From the NCBI GenBank assembly GCA_036245525.1, contig BTPG01000001.1, forward strand, positions 181,390,671-181,454,670: a stretch of DNA of 64,000 nucleotides. The letters are read 5' to 3'. The translations under genes and the position numbers were made by a program. The notes under the pieces were generated by a model. That model was given only the letters and a program-made list of their open reading frames with translations, did not search any database and was not told where the DNA came from. Origin of the DNA: Semisulcospira habei (lineage: Eukaryota; Mollusca; Gastropoda; Semisulcospiridae). This document shows, piece by piece, positions 47,101-59,846 of the stretch. The stretch's first letter is position 1, and every line of letters begins with the position of its first letter.

Positions 47101-50100
47101 ACCTGATTTTACTTGTAGAGGGGAGCTGGGTGGCTTGGTGGTAGAGCGTTTAACTCTCGTCTGAAGGGTCCTGGGTTCAGATCTTTGTGGGGTCACAATT
47201 TGTTTAGACCCTATTCGGTGCCTCGTCTTTGAAAACACTTTTGTGGTGGACACAAGACATTAAGCCCTAAATGTTTTAACTGATAGTAAAGGTTAGAGAT
47301 TTTCAAAAGTATGAAAATTGTATAAATTTGTATAACGTGAATTTTGCATGTGCAAAAGACAACCCTCTACTTATGTTAAAGCACTTCAACACTTGCTTTT
47401 TTCAGTGACCTGTCAGAAAAGGCCAAGGTCACAAATGTTGGATTAATTCTGTAGATTGATCATGCTACTGAACCTTCAGGGCTTTGCCAATCTTGTTTCT
47501 TGAATACTGTTTACAACTTCAAACCTTTGTATGCATGCTAATTTGGATTATAACCCATCGGAAAGGTCAAGGGTCATAACGGCTTGGCAAATGATGTGAA
47601 AATAGTAAAATTTTAGCTTTTATCAGCTCTTTCGCACAACTTGACAAAAAAAATTGGCACAAAGGTAACTGACAAGACCTTTCGATACATACTAGTTTGG
47701 TTCATACTCGCAAAGGTCAAGGGTCATGGGAGATTGACAAAAATGTGAACACACATCAATTTTTGAGATAACATCGCAGACCAAAGCCAACCCTTTACTT
47801 ACACTAGAACTGGATCGTTCATTCATGTGACTCTTAACTCATTCAGCCTGACAGCTGTACTTCCCAAATTTTGGAGGCATCATCTAATGACTATGCACCA
47901 GTTGCAGGAGATGGATCGACCATGATAATTCAAGGGCAGTGCCAGATTAGCTTGGTGCTGACAGGCACTACCCTTGAATTATCATGGTGGACCCATCTCC
48001 TGCTGTAGTGGGTCAGGAGTGAATGGGTTAAGGGCTGTGCCATTCTTTTTTTTTTTTTCTAAATTAACGGGCATTCACTGCACTGTGATGTACATTTTGA
48101 AGGAAGTGTTGGCAGTTGCGGTCTGTCTATGTTGTGTTTATTCTCTTTTTCAGGACAAATACCCACCTGTCAAGCAAAGTGAAAAACGATTCCTGAATTC
48201 AGGAGGTATGGTATTTTCTGTAAATGTGTTATGTGCATCAGCTGCTTGCATTGCACAGGTGTGTGTGTGTGTGTATGTCAAAGTGCAAGTTTGTCCTGTA
48301 TCGCTGTCAGTCTGTATTTGTTGGTTTGTGTTTATCCTGCATCGCTTTCAGCCACTAGTATCGATTATGTTTGTCCTGTATTGCTATCAGCCACTAGTTG
48401 TATCGTTTATGTTTGTCCTGTATTGCTATCAGCCACTAGCTGTATCGTTTATGTTTGTCCTGTATCGCTTTCAGCCACTAGCTGTATCGTTTATGTTTAT
48501 CCTGTATTGCTATCAGCCACTAGTTGTATCGTTTATGTCTGTCCTGTATTGCTATCAGCCACTAGTTGTATCGTTTATGTCTGTCCTGTATTGCTATCAG
48601 CCACTAGCTGTATCGTTTATGTCTGTCCTGTATTGCTATCAGCCACTAGCTGTATCGTTTATGTCTGTCCTGTATTGCTGTCAGCCACTAGCTGTATCGT
48701 TTATGTCTGTCCTGTATTGCTATCAGCCACTAGCTGTATCGTTTATGTCTGTCCTGTATTGCTATCAGCCACTAGTTGTATCGTTTATGTCTGTCCTGTA
48801 TTGCTATCAGCCACTAGTTGTATCGTTTATGTCTGTCCTGTATTGCTATCAGCCACTAGTTGTATCGTTTATGTCTGTCCTGTATTGCTATCAGCCACTA
48901 GTTGTATCGTTTATGTTTGTCCTGTATTGCTATCAGCCACTAGTTGTATCGTTTATGTTTGTCCTGTATTGCTATCGGCCACTAGTTGTATCGTTTATGT
49001 TTGTCCTGTATTGCTATCAGCCACTAGTTGTTGGTTTTTGTGTGAACTATATCACTGGTATCAGTTATTATATTATATTGAGCAACATTTTGCTTAATAT
49101 TATAGTGCCGATAACAGGCAGATGTGATCTCGAGACCCTAATCAAAAGGTTTGAGGTGTTAGCTGAGGACCTTTTGGATTCGGGTCAAGTAATCACATCT
49201 GTCTGTAATCAGCACTATGTCAAACAAATTGTTGCTCAATATAATTTATGTACCCAGTATGTACCCAGTCCAAGATGGGGCTGGTCGAAACGTGTTCCGT
49301 AGAATGCAAAGGACATAACAGGCGGGTGGGGCTCATGGTCTGGCAAAGAAGTAACAAGATAAAAATGATGTCACCTCTAGCCACTCTAACCTTGCTATTG
49401 GCGCCGTATGTGCATATGTATGTATGTAAACACGAGAATCTCCAATATTACTGTACGCACAAAACTTGAAACTTGGCAAAATACTTTATTAAGTGGGTGG
49501 CTAAGAGAATCTTCGAGCATTTTGTAATTGGATGTCTCAATGAAGACTTATAAGACCGTTTATAGAAATTTGGTTGACCCAGACTAGAGTCTGCAATTTT
49601 GATTATATATATGCATTTTAAATTTTCAGTATGGCTAGTTTGTAGAAAGACATTGGATGAGTTTGTTAGCCAGCTTTGTACCTCTTTACATTTTTCAAAA
49701 ATAAAAGTTCAATGCGGAAAAAATGTCTAAAGTAAGACTTCTTGATTTCATCAGAAGAATCAAACCAAACGCGTTGGTGTTTTTTATACAATGTTCGTAA
49801 TTGACGCACATCACCAGGACGTCCGAGTGTTTTACATGTAAATGAGCTGGCGCGATGTTCTCCTTCATTTATTTTTGTATGATATTTGCGAACGTATTGT
49901 GGAACAGGGGGAATATGCATGCAAGCTCGCACAGAAGAGGCTTTGTGGGCATGGGCCATTCCACCTTACTCTTCAAAATGTCGGTGGCTACGCCAGCCCA
50001 CAGAACGTATAACCGGTAGGAAGCGCCGTGTGTCTGCCGTCTGTGTTTGTGTGTGCTGTAGGGGGCTCTGGATAGAGGTAGCACCTTTGCTGTTCGGCAG

Positions 50101-53100
50101 CTGCGTCCTACATAGGACGGACGGGCATCACTGGTCCTCATCCATCTCCTTAATCTCTCACGTGCTGGCTCCAAGCGCCACACCCTGGCAAACCACCTCA
50201 GCTGGTGGGCTAAACCACGTGAGGGGGTGGCGTTCACATTGCACCACTAGGCGGATGAGCTGTTTCTGACAGCCAACGGCTAGAGGACGGAGGAGATCAG
50301 GTTGGATCCAACGGCCAAATGTGGGGGAGTAAACCCTTCAAATCAGGAGTGGAGCCCCGAAGGCAGACAGCTGCCTGTATTCACGCACTGTTCTGGCAGC
50401 TCCTGCAGCCAAACTGGTGCCAAACGTACTGCTTTGCATTCCTTTGGATACATCAGCGAGGCCGAGAGGGGGATCTTGACGACTGGGCACTCCAGGATCT
50501 CCATACACTTCGCCCAGGCTTGCGCCCTGGAGAGGTCACTCCAGTGACTGACCCAGCAAGCGCATATACTCCATTGTCTTCCGAGACAGGATGCCAAAAA
50601 AAACAACAACTTGTGTTTGCATGTGTCATTGCCGTGCGGATCAGGCGGAGGGAGGGGGGGATTAAAAGGAGATACTGAATGAGTTCGTAATCCAGCGTTG
50701 TACCTCTTCAACTTGTTCGATAATAATTAATTCATTTTTGCAAGTTTTGGAGCCACTATTTGCTCCCATCAGTCAGCCTTAGAAGAGGCTGTGTGGAACA
50801 AAACAGTCAGCTCTGGAAGAGCGTGCCTTCAAGTTCGGATGAGTGACGTGAAACATCAGATTCGTCACAGTGTACACGATGTCGTGAGACCAGCGATGCC
50901 ATGACGTGAAATTTATTGTGACGTCATTTTGCTACTCGTGCTATTCTTCTTCTTCAGAATTCCTGTCGCTACTCCAGCCCACAGAGTGTACTAATGGCGG
51001 GAAGCGCTGTGGGTCCAGCTTTATTTGTGTGCGCTGGCGTGTGTGTTGATCAGAGGTTGGCTTAGAGAGGAGGGAAATAGATTAGAAGGATATGCTTAAC
51101 CTTTAGCACGCTGGTGGCGACATTTGTCGCCAGCCGCCATCTTGCTTCATTATCGGATGGCGACATATGTCGCCACCGCGTGGTCTGCTCGTAATCATCT
51201 ATGGTAAACACAATGGGTTGCTATGAAGCCTTTGCAAAGGATTGTGGGTGATTGTAAATGAGGCTTGCTTCTGTTTTATATCGGCCATCTTGCTAACTTC
51301 GAGTGTGTTTGAGCGATTCAAATTTTCTAAGCGAGAGTTTGTTCTGACGGCTTCATTTTGACAAAAGATGACCGATGAGGAGTTAAAAGCATTCATCAAG
51401 GAATACTTTTATGGAGTCAGATTTCGATGATGAAGTGATGAAGACTTTCTTGGGTTTTTGCAAGAAGACTTGAGATCGAGCGGGGGGGGGGTGGGGGGGG
51501 GGGGAGATGGTGGTGATGGGCAGAGGAGTGATTCTGAATCGAGTGCTAGTGAACGCGGAAACGGTGCGTATTAAGCATTGATTATTTTTTTTGTTTTGTT
51601 AGGATAATAACACAGACAACACAGTTTTAATAATTGAGACATAATCTTGATTCATGTATTTACATACATGCCAAATTCCACAATCATACATAGAAAAATG
51701 AAAAGGTTGTAGGCTTTTGAAGTAAGTAGGGTAGCATTGGGTTTAGCCCACTATAAAAGAATGCAGGTGCAGGGGAAAGAACTGACAGCGGAAAGCAGAG
51801 TGCTAAAGGTTAAATATATGAACAACTCTGAATGTTCCTAAAAGAAAAACGCACGTCAGGTCCAATCAGTATGGTAGACTTTGGGATGAAATCCTCATTT
51901 TGTTTGTCTACTGTATTGAAAATATGGTAGACTTTGAGGTGGGGCTGGTCGGAGCCCATTCGGTAGCATGCAAATAACATAACAGGTGGACGGGTCAGAG
52001 ATAGTGGCATGCAAATAACATAACAGGTGGACGGGTCAGAGATAGTGGCATGCAAATAACATAACAGGTGGACGGGTCAGAGATAGTGGCATGCAAATAA
52101 CATAACAGGTGGACGGGTCAGAGATAGTGGCATGCAAATAACATAACAGGTGGACGGGTCAGAGATAGTGGCATGCAAATAACATAACAGGTGGACGGGT
52201 CAGAGATAGTGGCAAGGAAGTAACAAGATAAAAATCGCATCACATCTAGCTACTCTAACCTTGCTGTTGAATGACTTTTGGCGCAAAGCGCTGTGTGTTT
52301 GTGTGCGTATGTATGTAAACATGAACATCTCCAAAGTTTGCGAACGTACAAGCTTGAAAATAGGGGGTGTCTAGGAGAACTTCCGAGCATATTGAAATTG
52401 GATGTCTCATTGGAGTGTTGAATGACCATTTATAGAAAGTGGGTTGTGCCAGGTTAGAGTCCGTAATTTTCATTACTGGTATATGCGCTTGAAATTTTAG
52501 ATATACCAGTCAGGAAAAAGACATTTGGATGGGTTCGTTGGCCAGCTTTGTACCTCTTCAACTTTTTTTGAATAAAAAATGAATTGCAGAAAAGAATGAC
52601 AAAAGTAAGAATCTTTGGCTTCTGGAGAAGAATCTGACAGTGACGTAAAAACACCAAACGCGTCAATGTTATACAATGTTACTAATTGATGCAAAGCATC
52701 CTCACCTCAGTGTATTACATGTGTATGAGCTGACATAATTCTCTCCCTCTCTGATAGGATTTAGGAAGACAGTCTCTCTATGTTTGTTGTGATGTCTGTG
52801 AACATATTGTGGAAAAGGTGGAAAATGCATGCAGCTGATATGGAAGAGGCTTTGTGGGCATGGGTCTTTCCATCTTGTTCTTCTTTTGAAAGGCTGTGAC
52901 TATGGATAAGACACTGAGCTGACAGTTGTAAGATCTCGGGTTCGAATCCCCTGGTGGACAGAAATGGGATTTCCATCGAGTCAAATTTATGTACAGACTC
53001 GGCTTAGGTTGCCTGTCTCGCCTTCGTGTGCACAGCACGCATAATCATCAAGTGCGCACGTTAAAAATGCCATTACCACTAATCAAAAAGAGAAGGCCCG

Positions 53101-56100
53101 GTAGGGCCGGTGAAATGGAAACAGAAATATTTCACACGCACCGAAGTTAATAGCAAGGTGGAGGTTTGCACATGAAGTAGCGCTTAGTAGCAGCAGGCTT
53201 TCAAAGCTCCAGCTTCCATCCCTACGGCGGCGCCTTGAGCATCTTTAATTAGATGGATATGTGCGCCTTGGACTTGGAGACACCGTACCATACCATACCA
53301 TACGATACTATGTCAGTCCACAGAATGTATAAGCGGTATGAAGCGCCATGTGTCTGTCAGTGTGTGTGTGCCCCATTGTGTAAATCAAGGGGGGTGGGGG
53401 GGGGAGAGTGGGGGGTTCAGGTGGAGAGAGATGAATCGGGATAAAGCTTAAAAGAGGAACAACTCTGAATATTGTTTAAACACAAAACTACCCAGCTTAA
53501 AACTACCCACCGAAATGTACTCGGTGCAAATCCACCCAGGTGTGCGTCTACTCGGTGCAGATTGTGTTTCTTAGATTTTCCATTTATTTTTGTAACTAAG
53601 TGGACTTGGCGTGACTCCTCACAGCATGATTCCACTCTGCTTCTAAGTGGACTTGGCGTGACTCCTCACAGCATGATTCCACTCTGCTTCTAAGTGGACT
53701 TGGCGTGACTCCTCACAGCATGATTCCACTCTGCTTCTAAGTGGACTTGGCGTGACTCCTCGCAGCATGATTCCACTCTGCTTCTAAGTGGACTTGGCGT
53801 GACTCCTCGCAGCATGATTCCACTCTGCTTCTAAGTGGACTTGGCGTGACTCCTCGCAGCATGATTCCACTCTGCTCCTAAGTGGACTTGGCGTGACTCC
53901 TCGCAGCATGATTCCACTCTGCTTCTAAGTGGACTTGGCGTGACTCCTCGCAGCATGATTCCACTCTGCTTCTAAGTGGACTTGGCGTGACTCCTCGCAG
54001 CATGATTCCACTCTGCTTCTAAGTGGACTTGGCGTGACTCCTCGCAGCATGATTCCACTCTGCTTCTAAGTGGACTTGGCGTGACTCCTCGCAGCATAAT
54101 TCCACTCTGCTTCTAAGTGGACTTGGCGTGACTCCTCGCAGCATGATTCCACTCTGCTTCTAAGTGGACTTGGCGTGACTCCTCGCAGCATGATTCCACT
54201 CTGCTTCTAAGTGGACTTGGCGTGACTCCTCGCAGCATGATTCCACTCTGCTTTAGCCCATTCAGCCCTGACGCACTACAGCAGAATAATTCAAGGGCCT
54301 GTTGGCACCAAGCTAATCTGGCACTTCCCTTGAATTATCATGGTCGATCCATCTCCTGCAACTGGTACATAGTCATTAGATGACGCCTCCAAAATGTGGG
54401 AAATATGACCACCGGGCTGCATGAGTTAAATCGACAAAGGCTTGAATTTATTCAAATAAAAACATCTCTGTGGAATAGTCACAGCACACATTTACACTGT
54501 TTACATTTACACCCAGGTTGATTCAAACTGTGTAGATGTTCACTGGGTATTTGCACTTGTTTCTAGATTTGCACTGAAACATAGTGAACCTTACCCTTTC
54601 AAAGCCATTGATAGTGGCACTTTGTGTACTACACATGCTAGAAAAATAATGTCTTTGATGTCACAGTCTAGGGCCCACATAGTCTGAAGTTCAAGTCAGA
54701 CTTTTCCTAAATGTTGCGAAAGAAAAGTGACCTAACGTAAAGCTAGCATGCACACAGGCAAAAAGAAATTTGACCGTCCAACACCAAATGTATGCTTCAA
54801 ACATATTAATAATAATAATAATACCGTTATTATATAGGCGCTTTTTCTCAATTTTTGGGCGAATCAACTCAAAGTGCCGTGAACTGAAACCCAACACGCA
54901 CACTCACGTAACAGACACGGATTTACGCCATTTAAGACAAACACAGTACAAGACGGACGAAGGGCCAGTTCAGCTACTGAAGTTACAGAGATTTTTGATC
55001 GCTTGTATTTGAAATTTGTAAAGTGGCCTGAAACCGGTACCAAATTGTGGGGGCTGGGAGGGGGGTGGAAGAACTGGAGTACCCGGAGAAAGAACCCCCG
55101 ACGGTCCGCCCGAATTAACGGTGACACTTACCAGAGGAGAAAAGTCCTTACCAGAGGAGAAAAGTCCGACGCCGGAACCCGTTTTCGAACCTCACACCTT
55201 TGGCTTTGGTGGCAGGCGCCTTGACCACTGCGCCACGGACCGCCCCATACAGAGCCCAGCAAATCTGACACTGCTGAATACGTTTGAAGACTATATTTGT
55301 CACACACGGTTTATGGGCTGTGTTTTTCATGCAGGGTTTATGGGCCATATTTTTCATGCAGGGTTTATGGGCCATGTTTTTCATGCAGGGTTTATGGGCC
55401 ATGTTTTTCATGCAGGGTTTATGGGCCATATTTTTCAAGCAGGGTTTATGGGCCATGTTTTTCATGCAGGGTTTATGGGCCATGTTTTTCATGCAGGGTT
55501 TATGGGCCATGTTTTTCATGCAGGGTTTATGAACTGTTTGTCACGCAGGGTTTATGGGCCATGTTTGTCACGCAGGGTTTATGGGCCATGTTTTTTATGC
55601 ACAGTTTATGGGCTATGTTTTTCATGCAGGGTTTATGAACTATGTTTGTCACGCAGGGTTTATGGGCCATGTTTTTCATGCAGGGTTTATGAACTATGTT
55701 TGTCACGCGGGGTTTATGAGCTATGTTTTTTCATGCAGGGTTTATGAACTATGTTTGTCACGCAGGGTTTATGGGCCATGTTTTTCATGCAGGGTTTTTT
55801 TAACTATGTTTGTCACGCAGGGTTTATGGGCTATGCACCTGACCTATACCAAATTGTGAGCTACAGCGCACTACCAGACGAGGGGGATGATCAGGCTTAC
55901 TACACGTCTATTTTCCTGGACCGGTCACTGCGGGTGAGCTCTCACATTCCCAAACAGTCACTCGCTGCCTTAATCATCATCTCACGTTCCCAAACAGTCG
56001 CTCGCTGCCTTTATCATCATCTCACGTTCCCAAACGGTCGCTTTCTGCCTTTATCATCGTCTCACATTCCCAAACAGTCGCTTGCTGCCTTTATCATCAT

Positions 56101-59100
56101 CTCACGTTCCAAAACAGTCGCTCGCTTCCTTTATCATTGTCTCACGTTCCCAAACAGTCGCTCGCTGCCTTTATCATCGTCTCTTTTTCGGAGATGTCCT
56201 CTTCTGAATAACTACACTACCCTTGCAGGAGATTGATAGCTCAAGGGTTGCGTCTAACCCATATCATACTGAGGCTAAAAGCTTCAAATTTGTACACTGC
56301 GATATGCTCGCTACTAGTACTTACAGATAAGGATATAGCCCAATGTCTTTAGTTCAAGGGTAGTGCCTGAATAGCTTGGTGCCTAGAGGCGCCAAGCTTT
56401 CTGGCACTACCCTTGAACTATTTTCGTCAAACTTATTTCACACACTGGTGTATTCTGAATGATAAGGGTTAATTAGCTTTGACCTTTGAACCCTTCACTG
56501 CTGAGAAAAAGTGAATTTAACCCAACTGCAAGAGACATAGATCCTGATGAGTCCCTGCGACTGCAGGGGCTCATGACGCTATGTGCATTTGGCTTAGACC
56601 AATTTGTACCCATGTTCCTTTGATGGTTGTGGCATTTGGTCAGTGAATAAACAAGGATTTAATTTAAGAAATAAAATAAGTGTCCAGTGGCAGGGAAGGG
56701 GTTTAGGTAATTATACAACACCCTAGAACTATCATGGTCAGTCCAGTTCAAGTTCAACTAGTTAGACTAGACTCTTGAACTATCATGGTCAGTCCAGTTC
56801 AAGTTCAACTAGTTAGACTAGACTCTTGAACTATCATGGTCAGTCCATTTCAGGTTCAAACTTGTCACACTAGACAATTGAACTATCATGGTCAGTCCAT
56901 TTCAGGTTCAAGCTGGTCAGACTAGACTCTTCAACTATCGTAGTCCATCCATTTCAGGTTCAAATTGATCAGACTAGACTCTTGAACTATCACGGTTAGT
57001 CCATTTCAGGTTCAAGCTGTCAGACAGTGCCCTATAACTATCATGGTCCATCCATCTCTGGCTGGGTCTGAATGAGTTTAACATATTGACCCCTACTGAG
57101 TTACACTTTGACCCAAAGGAATTTGGGAGTTGTTCTCTAAAACGTATGTCACTTTTCATAAGGTGGATCGACAATGATAGTTCAAGGGTGGTGCCAGAAT
57201 AGCTTGGCACCTACATGCCTACCCTTGAACTATCATGGGCTGTCCTGTTGTAGGGTGTCAGGGGTGGGTGGTTAAACGTCTCTGTACTGGTGACTACATA
57301 GTCATGTTCAGTCTTTCTGAGTATTAGGGCTGGATGGTTAAACTTTGTGCTGAAGACCATATAGGCATATAGTTATGTTTCAATCCCTCTCAGTGTGTCA
57401 GGGGTAGAGGGTTAAACATCTCTGTACTCAAGACCATATGGTTATGTTCAGTCTTGCTGAGTGTCAGGGCAGGATGGTTAAACCTCTCTGTACTGGTGAC
57501 CATGTAGTTCTATCTTGCTGAGAGTGTCAGGGGTGGAGGGTTAAACCTCTCTACTGGTGACCATGTAGTTCTGTCTTGCTGAGAGTGTCAGGGGTGGAGG
57601 GTTAAACCTCAATGTACTGAAGACCACATAGTTTCAGTGTTGGGGCTGGATGGTTAAACCTCTCTGTACCGAAAACCATGTAGTTATGTTCAGTCGTTCT
57701 CAGAATGTCAGAGGTGGAGGGTTAAACCTCTCTGTACTGGTGATCACATAGTTCTGTTCAGTATTTCTGAGAACGTCATGGGTGGGTGGTTAAAATCTCT
57801 GTACTGAAAACCACATACTTCAGTATTTCTGACAGCGTCAGGGGTGGGTGGTTAAAATATCTGTACTGAAAACCACATACTTAAGTATTTCTGACAGCAT
57901 CAGGGGTGGGTGGTTAAACCTCTCTGTACTTGTGACCACTAGAGTTGCCTACCAGTATTTTAATGGTATTTTTTTCATCACAAAGATATTTAATTCAGCA
58001 TACCAGCAAAACCAAATATCACTCTTTCACACCAATGAGCCACACACATGAGTGCTAACAGAGTCACGCACACTACTCTCTCTCTTGTTTGTTCTCACTC
58101 AGTCTTTCTCACACGCGCACACACCCACACGAATGTAACGGCTGCCGGGTGATGCATGATTTGCCCGGCACCATGGCAGTCAGTTGCCATCCTTAAACTT
58201 TTGTAGTTGATCTATTCACCACTAATATGTACTTATCCAACGATGTTGAAATGTGACGTACGAAGCTGAACAAAAGCACACTTTACAAAAATAGCTCGCA
58301 CTAGATAACCCTTATCATTTGGAATACACCAGTGTGTGAAATAAGTTTGACTAAAATAGTTCAAGGGTAGTGCCAGAAAAACTTGGCGCCTCTAGGCGCC
58401 AAGCTATTCTGGCACCACCCTTGAATTAAAGCCATAGGTCTATCACTGTATCAGTGTTGATTTTTTTCTTAAATATAGGGGGTCAGATCTAGCGGGGGCA
58501 GATTAAGTTTACAGTTGCCAGAGGGTCAGCAGGATTTCCCAGGGGGTCACAGAAGTGATGAAGTCTTAGATGATCACATACTTTGTAACACACACACACA
58601 AATTTGTGTTGCTGCGCATGCAGTAGTTTTGCTGCGTCTGCGTTCGGCGCTGTCACAAAAGCTTTGTTCTGCTCGGCACGTGCGGCTGTGAAACATGTTC
58701 ACGATGACGGACTGGTGCGTTTTTCAGTGCTTAAAGATAAAGCTTAGTGCATCAGAGTAAAATAATTTACGTCAGTCTGACGCAGAGCTCGGAACACTAG
58801 TGCATCAGAGGTGGCTTTAGAGGGTCAGATACGCACATTTCTGCGTAATAATCATCATTGTCTCTATCCTTATCTGTAAGTACTATAATGTAGCTTGCAT
58901 ATGGCCATGGACACATTTGAAGCTTGTAGCCTCAGTATGGCTTGCATATGGCAGTGTACACATTTGAAGCTTGTAGCCTCAGTATGGCTTGCATATGGCA
59001 GTGTACACATTTGAAGCTTGTAGCCTCAGTATGATAAGGGTTAACCATCCATAAAGAGGGTAGGTAGACACAAACCCACATTGTGCATGCAGTCATTGAT

Positions 59101-59112
59101 ACTTCAGTTGCC

Positions 59113-59148
<36 letters not shown>

Positions 59149-59814
59149 CCCAGATGAGATAGACACAAAACCCCCTTAGTTTGTGCATGCAGCCATCAAT
59201 ACTCCCATTTGGCCACCCCTGAAGGGGGTAGGCACACACAAACCCCCTTTCTGCATGTGCCAGACACAATCCCTGTTTGTCCAGTTTGGTGCTTGCACCT
59301 GTCAGTACTCCAGTTGGCCACCCCTGAAGTGGATAGGCAGACACAACCCCCCTTGTGCATACAGCCATAGATATTGTACACAGTACCACTGGTGCCATGT
59401 GCAGAGGAGTGAAAACTCTGTTAAAACAATTAGTGTGATGACAGCTTTGCACTGTAGCAGTGATTCTCAGTTTTTGTGAACTGTGTCTTTGCAGGGCAAA
59501 TGGAATATGAAACTGGACACAAGATCTGAAATCTTCCAGAATTTGAATGGGGCACTGGGTAAGTGGCTGTGTGTGTGTGTGTGTGTGTGTGTGTGATTAC
59601 CCTACCCCCATCCAGGCCGAGTTGCAGTGAGTGAACGGGGCACTGGGTAAGTGGCTGGCTGTGTGTGTGTGAGCACCCTACCCCATCCAGGCCGAGTTGC
59701 AGTGAGTGAACAGGGCACTGGGTAAGTGGCTGGCTGTGTGTGTGTGTGTGTGAGCACCCTACCCCATCCAGGCCGAGTTGCAGTGAGTGAACGGGGCACT
59801 GGGTAAGTGGCTGG

Positions 59815-59846
<32 letters not shown>

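Larger units (their letters stand above)
45530..47790. repeat. Diverged long-period tandem repeat with AGGTCAAGGGTCA motifs
   Basis: Units of very roughly 120-200 bases repeat AATACTATTTACAACTT, CTGATAGTAAAACCTTTC, AATTTGGATGACCC, AAAGGTCAAGGGTCA and GAGATCAGGAAAT-like text. Good motif copies: 45769 (one change), 45948, 46971, 47564, 47714. A pogo-like element (46081-46953) and a tRNA-derived SINE (47115) have inserted. Confidence 0.7.
51925..53380 (+). repeat. Interspersed repeat R2, copy 2, with inner array and SINE insertion
   Basis: Same direction as copy 1. A 41-bp segment is amplified at 51966-52215 and a SINE interrupts at 52893-53308. Confidence 0.78.

Noticed and set aside
47115..47190. 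A functional tRNA gene
   Set aside because: A and B boxes are imperfect and acceptor stem halves do not match; treated as a SINE head.
47974..49302. 442-residue frame that includes PLOD exon 5
   Set aside because: The frame is open by chance through the intron and a 42-bp array; only 48154-48205 matches the PLOD family and has splice sites.
52893..52960. A functional tRNA gene
   Set aside because: B box is good, but the cloverleaf arms do not pair as in a tRNA and the sequence runs on into a SINE body with CCATA tail.
54864..55127. Minus-strand frame within the SINE region
   Set aside because: No homology; falls inside a tRNA-derived SINE.
55121..55747. 208-residue GFMGHVFHA repeat protein
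   Set aside because: It is the exon 6 junction array read in frame; there is no independent start, though isoforms using upstream acceptors are considered in the findings.
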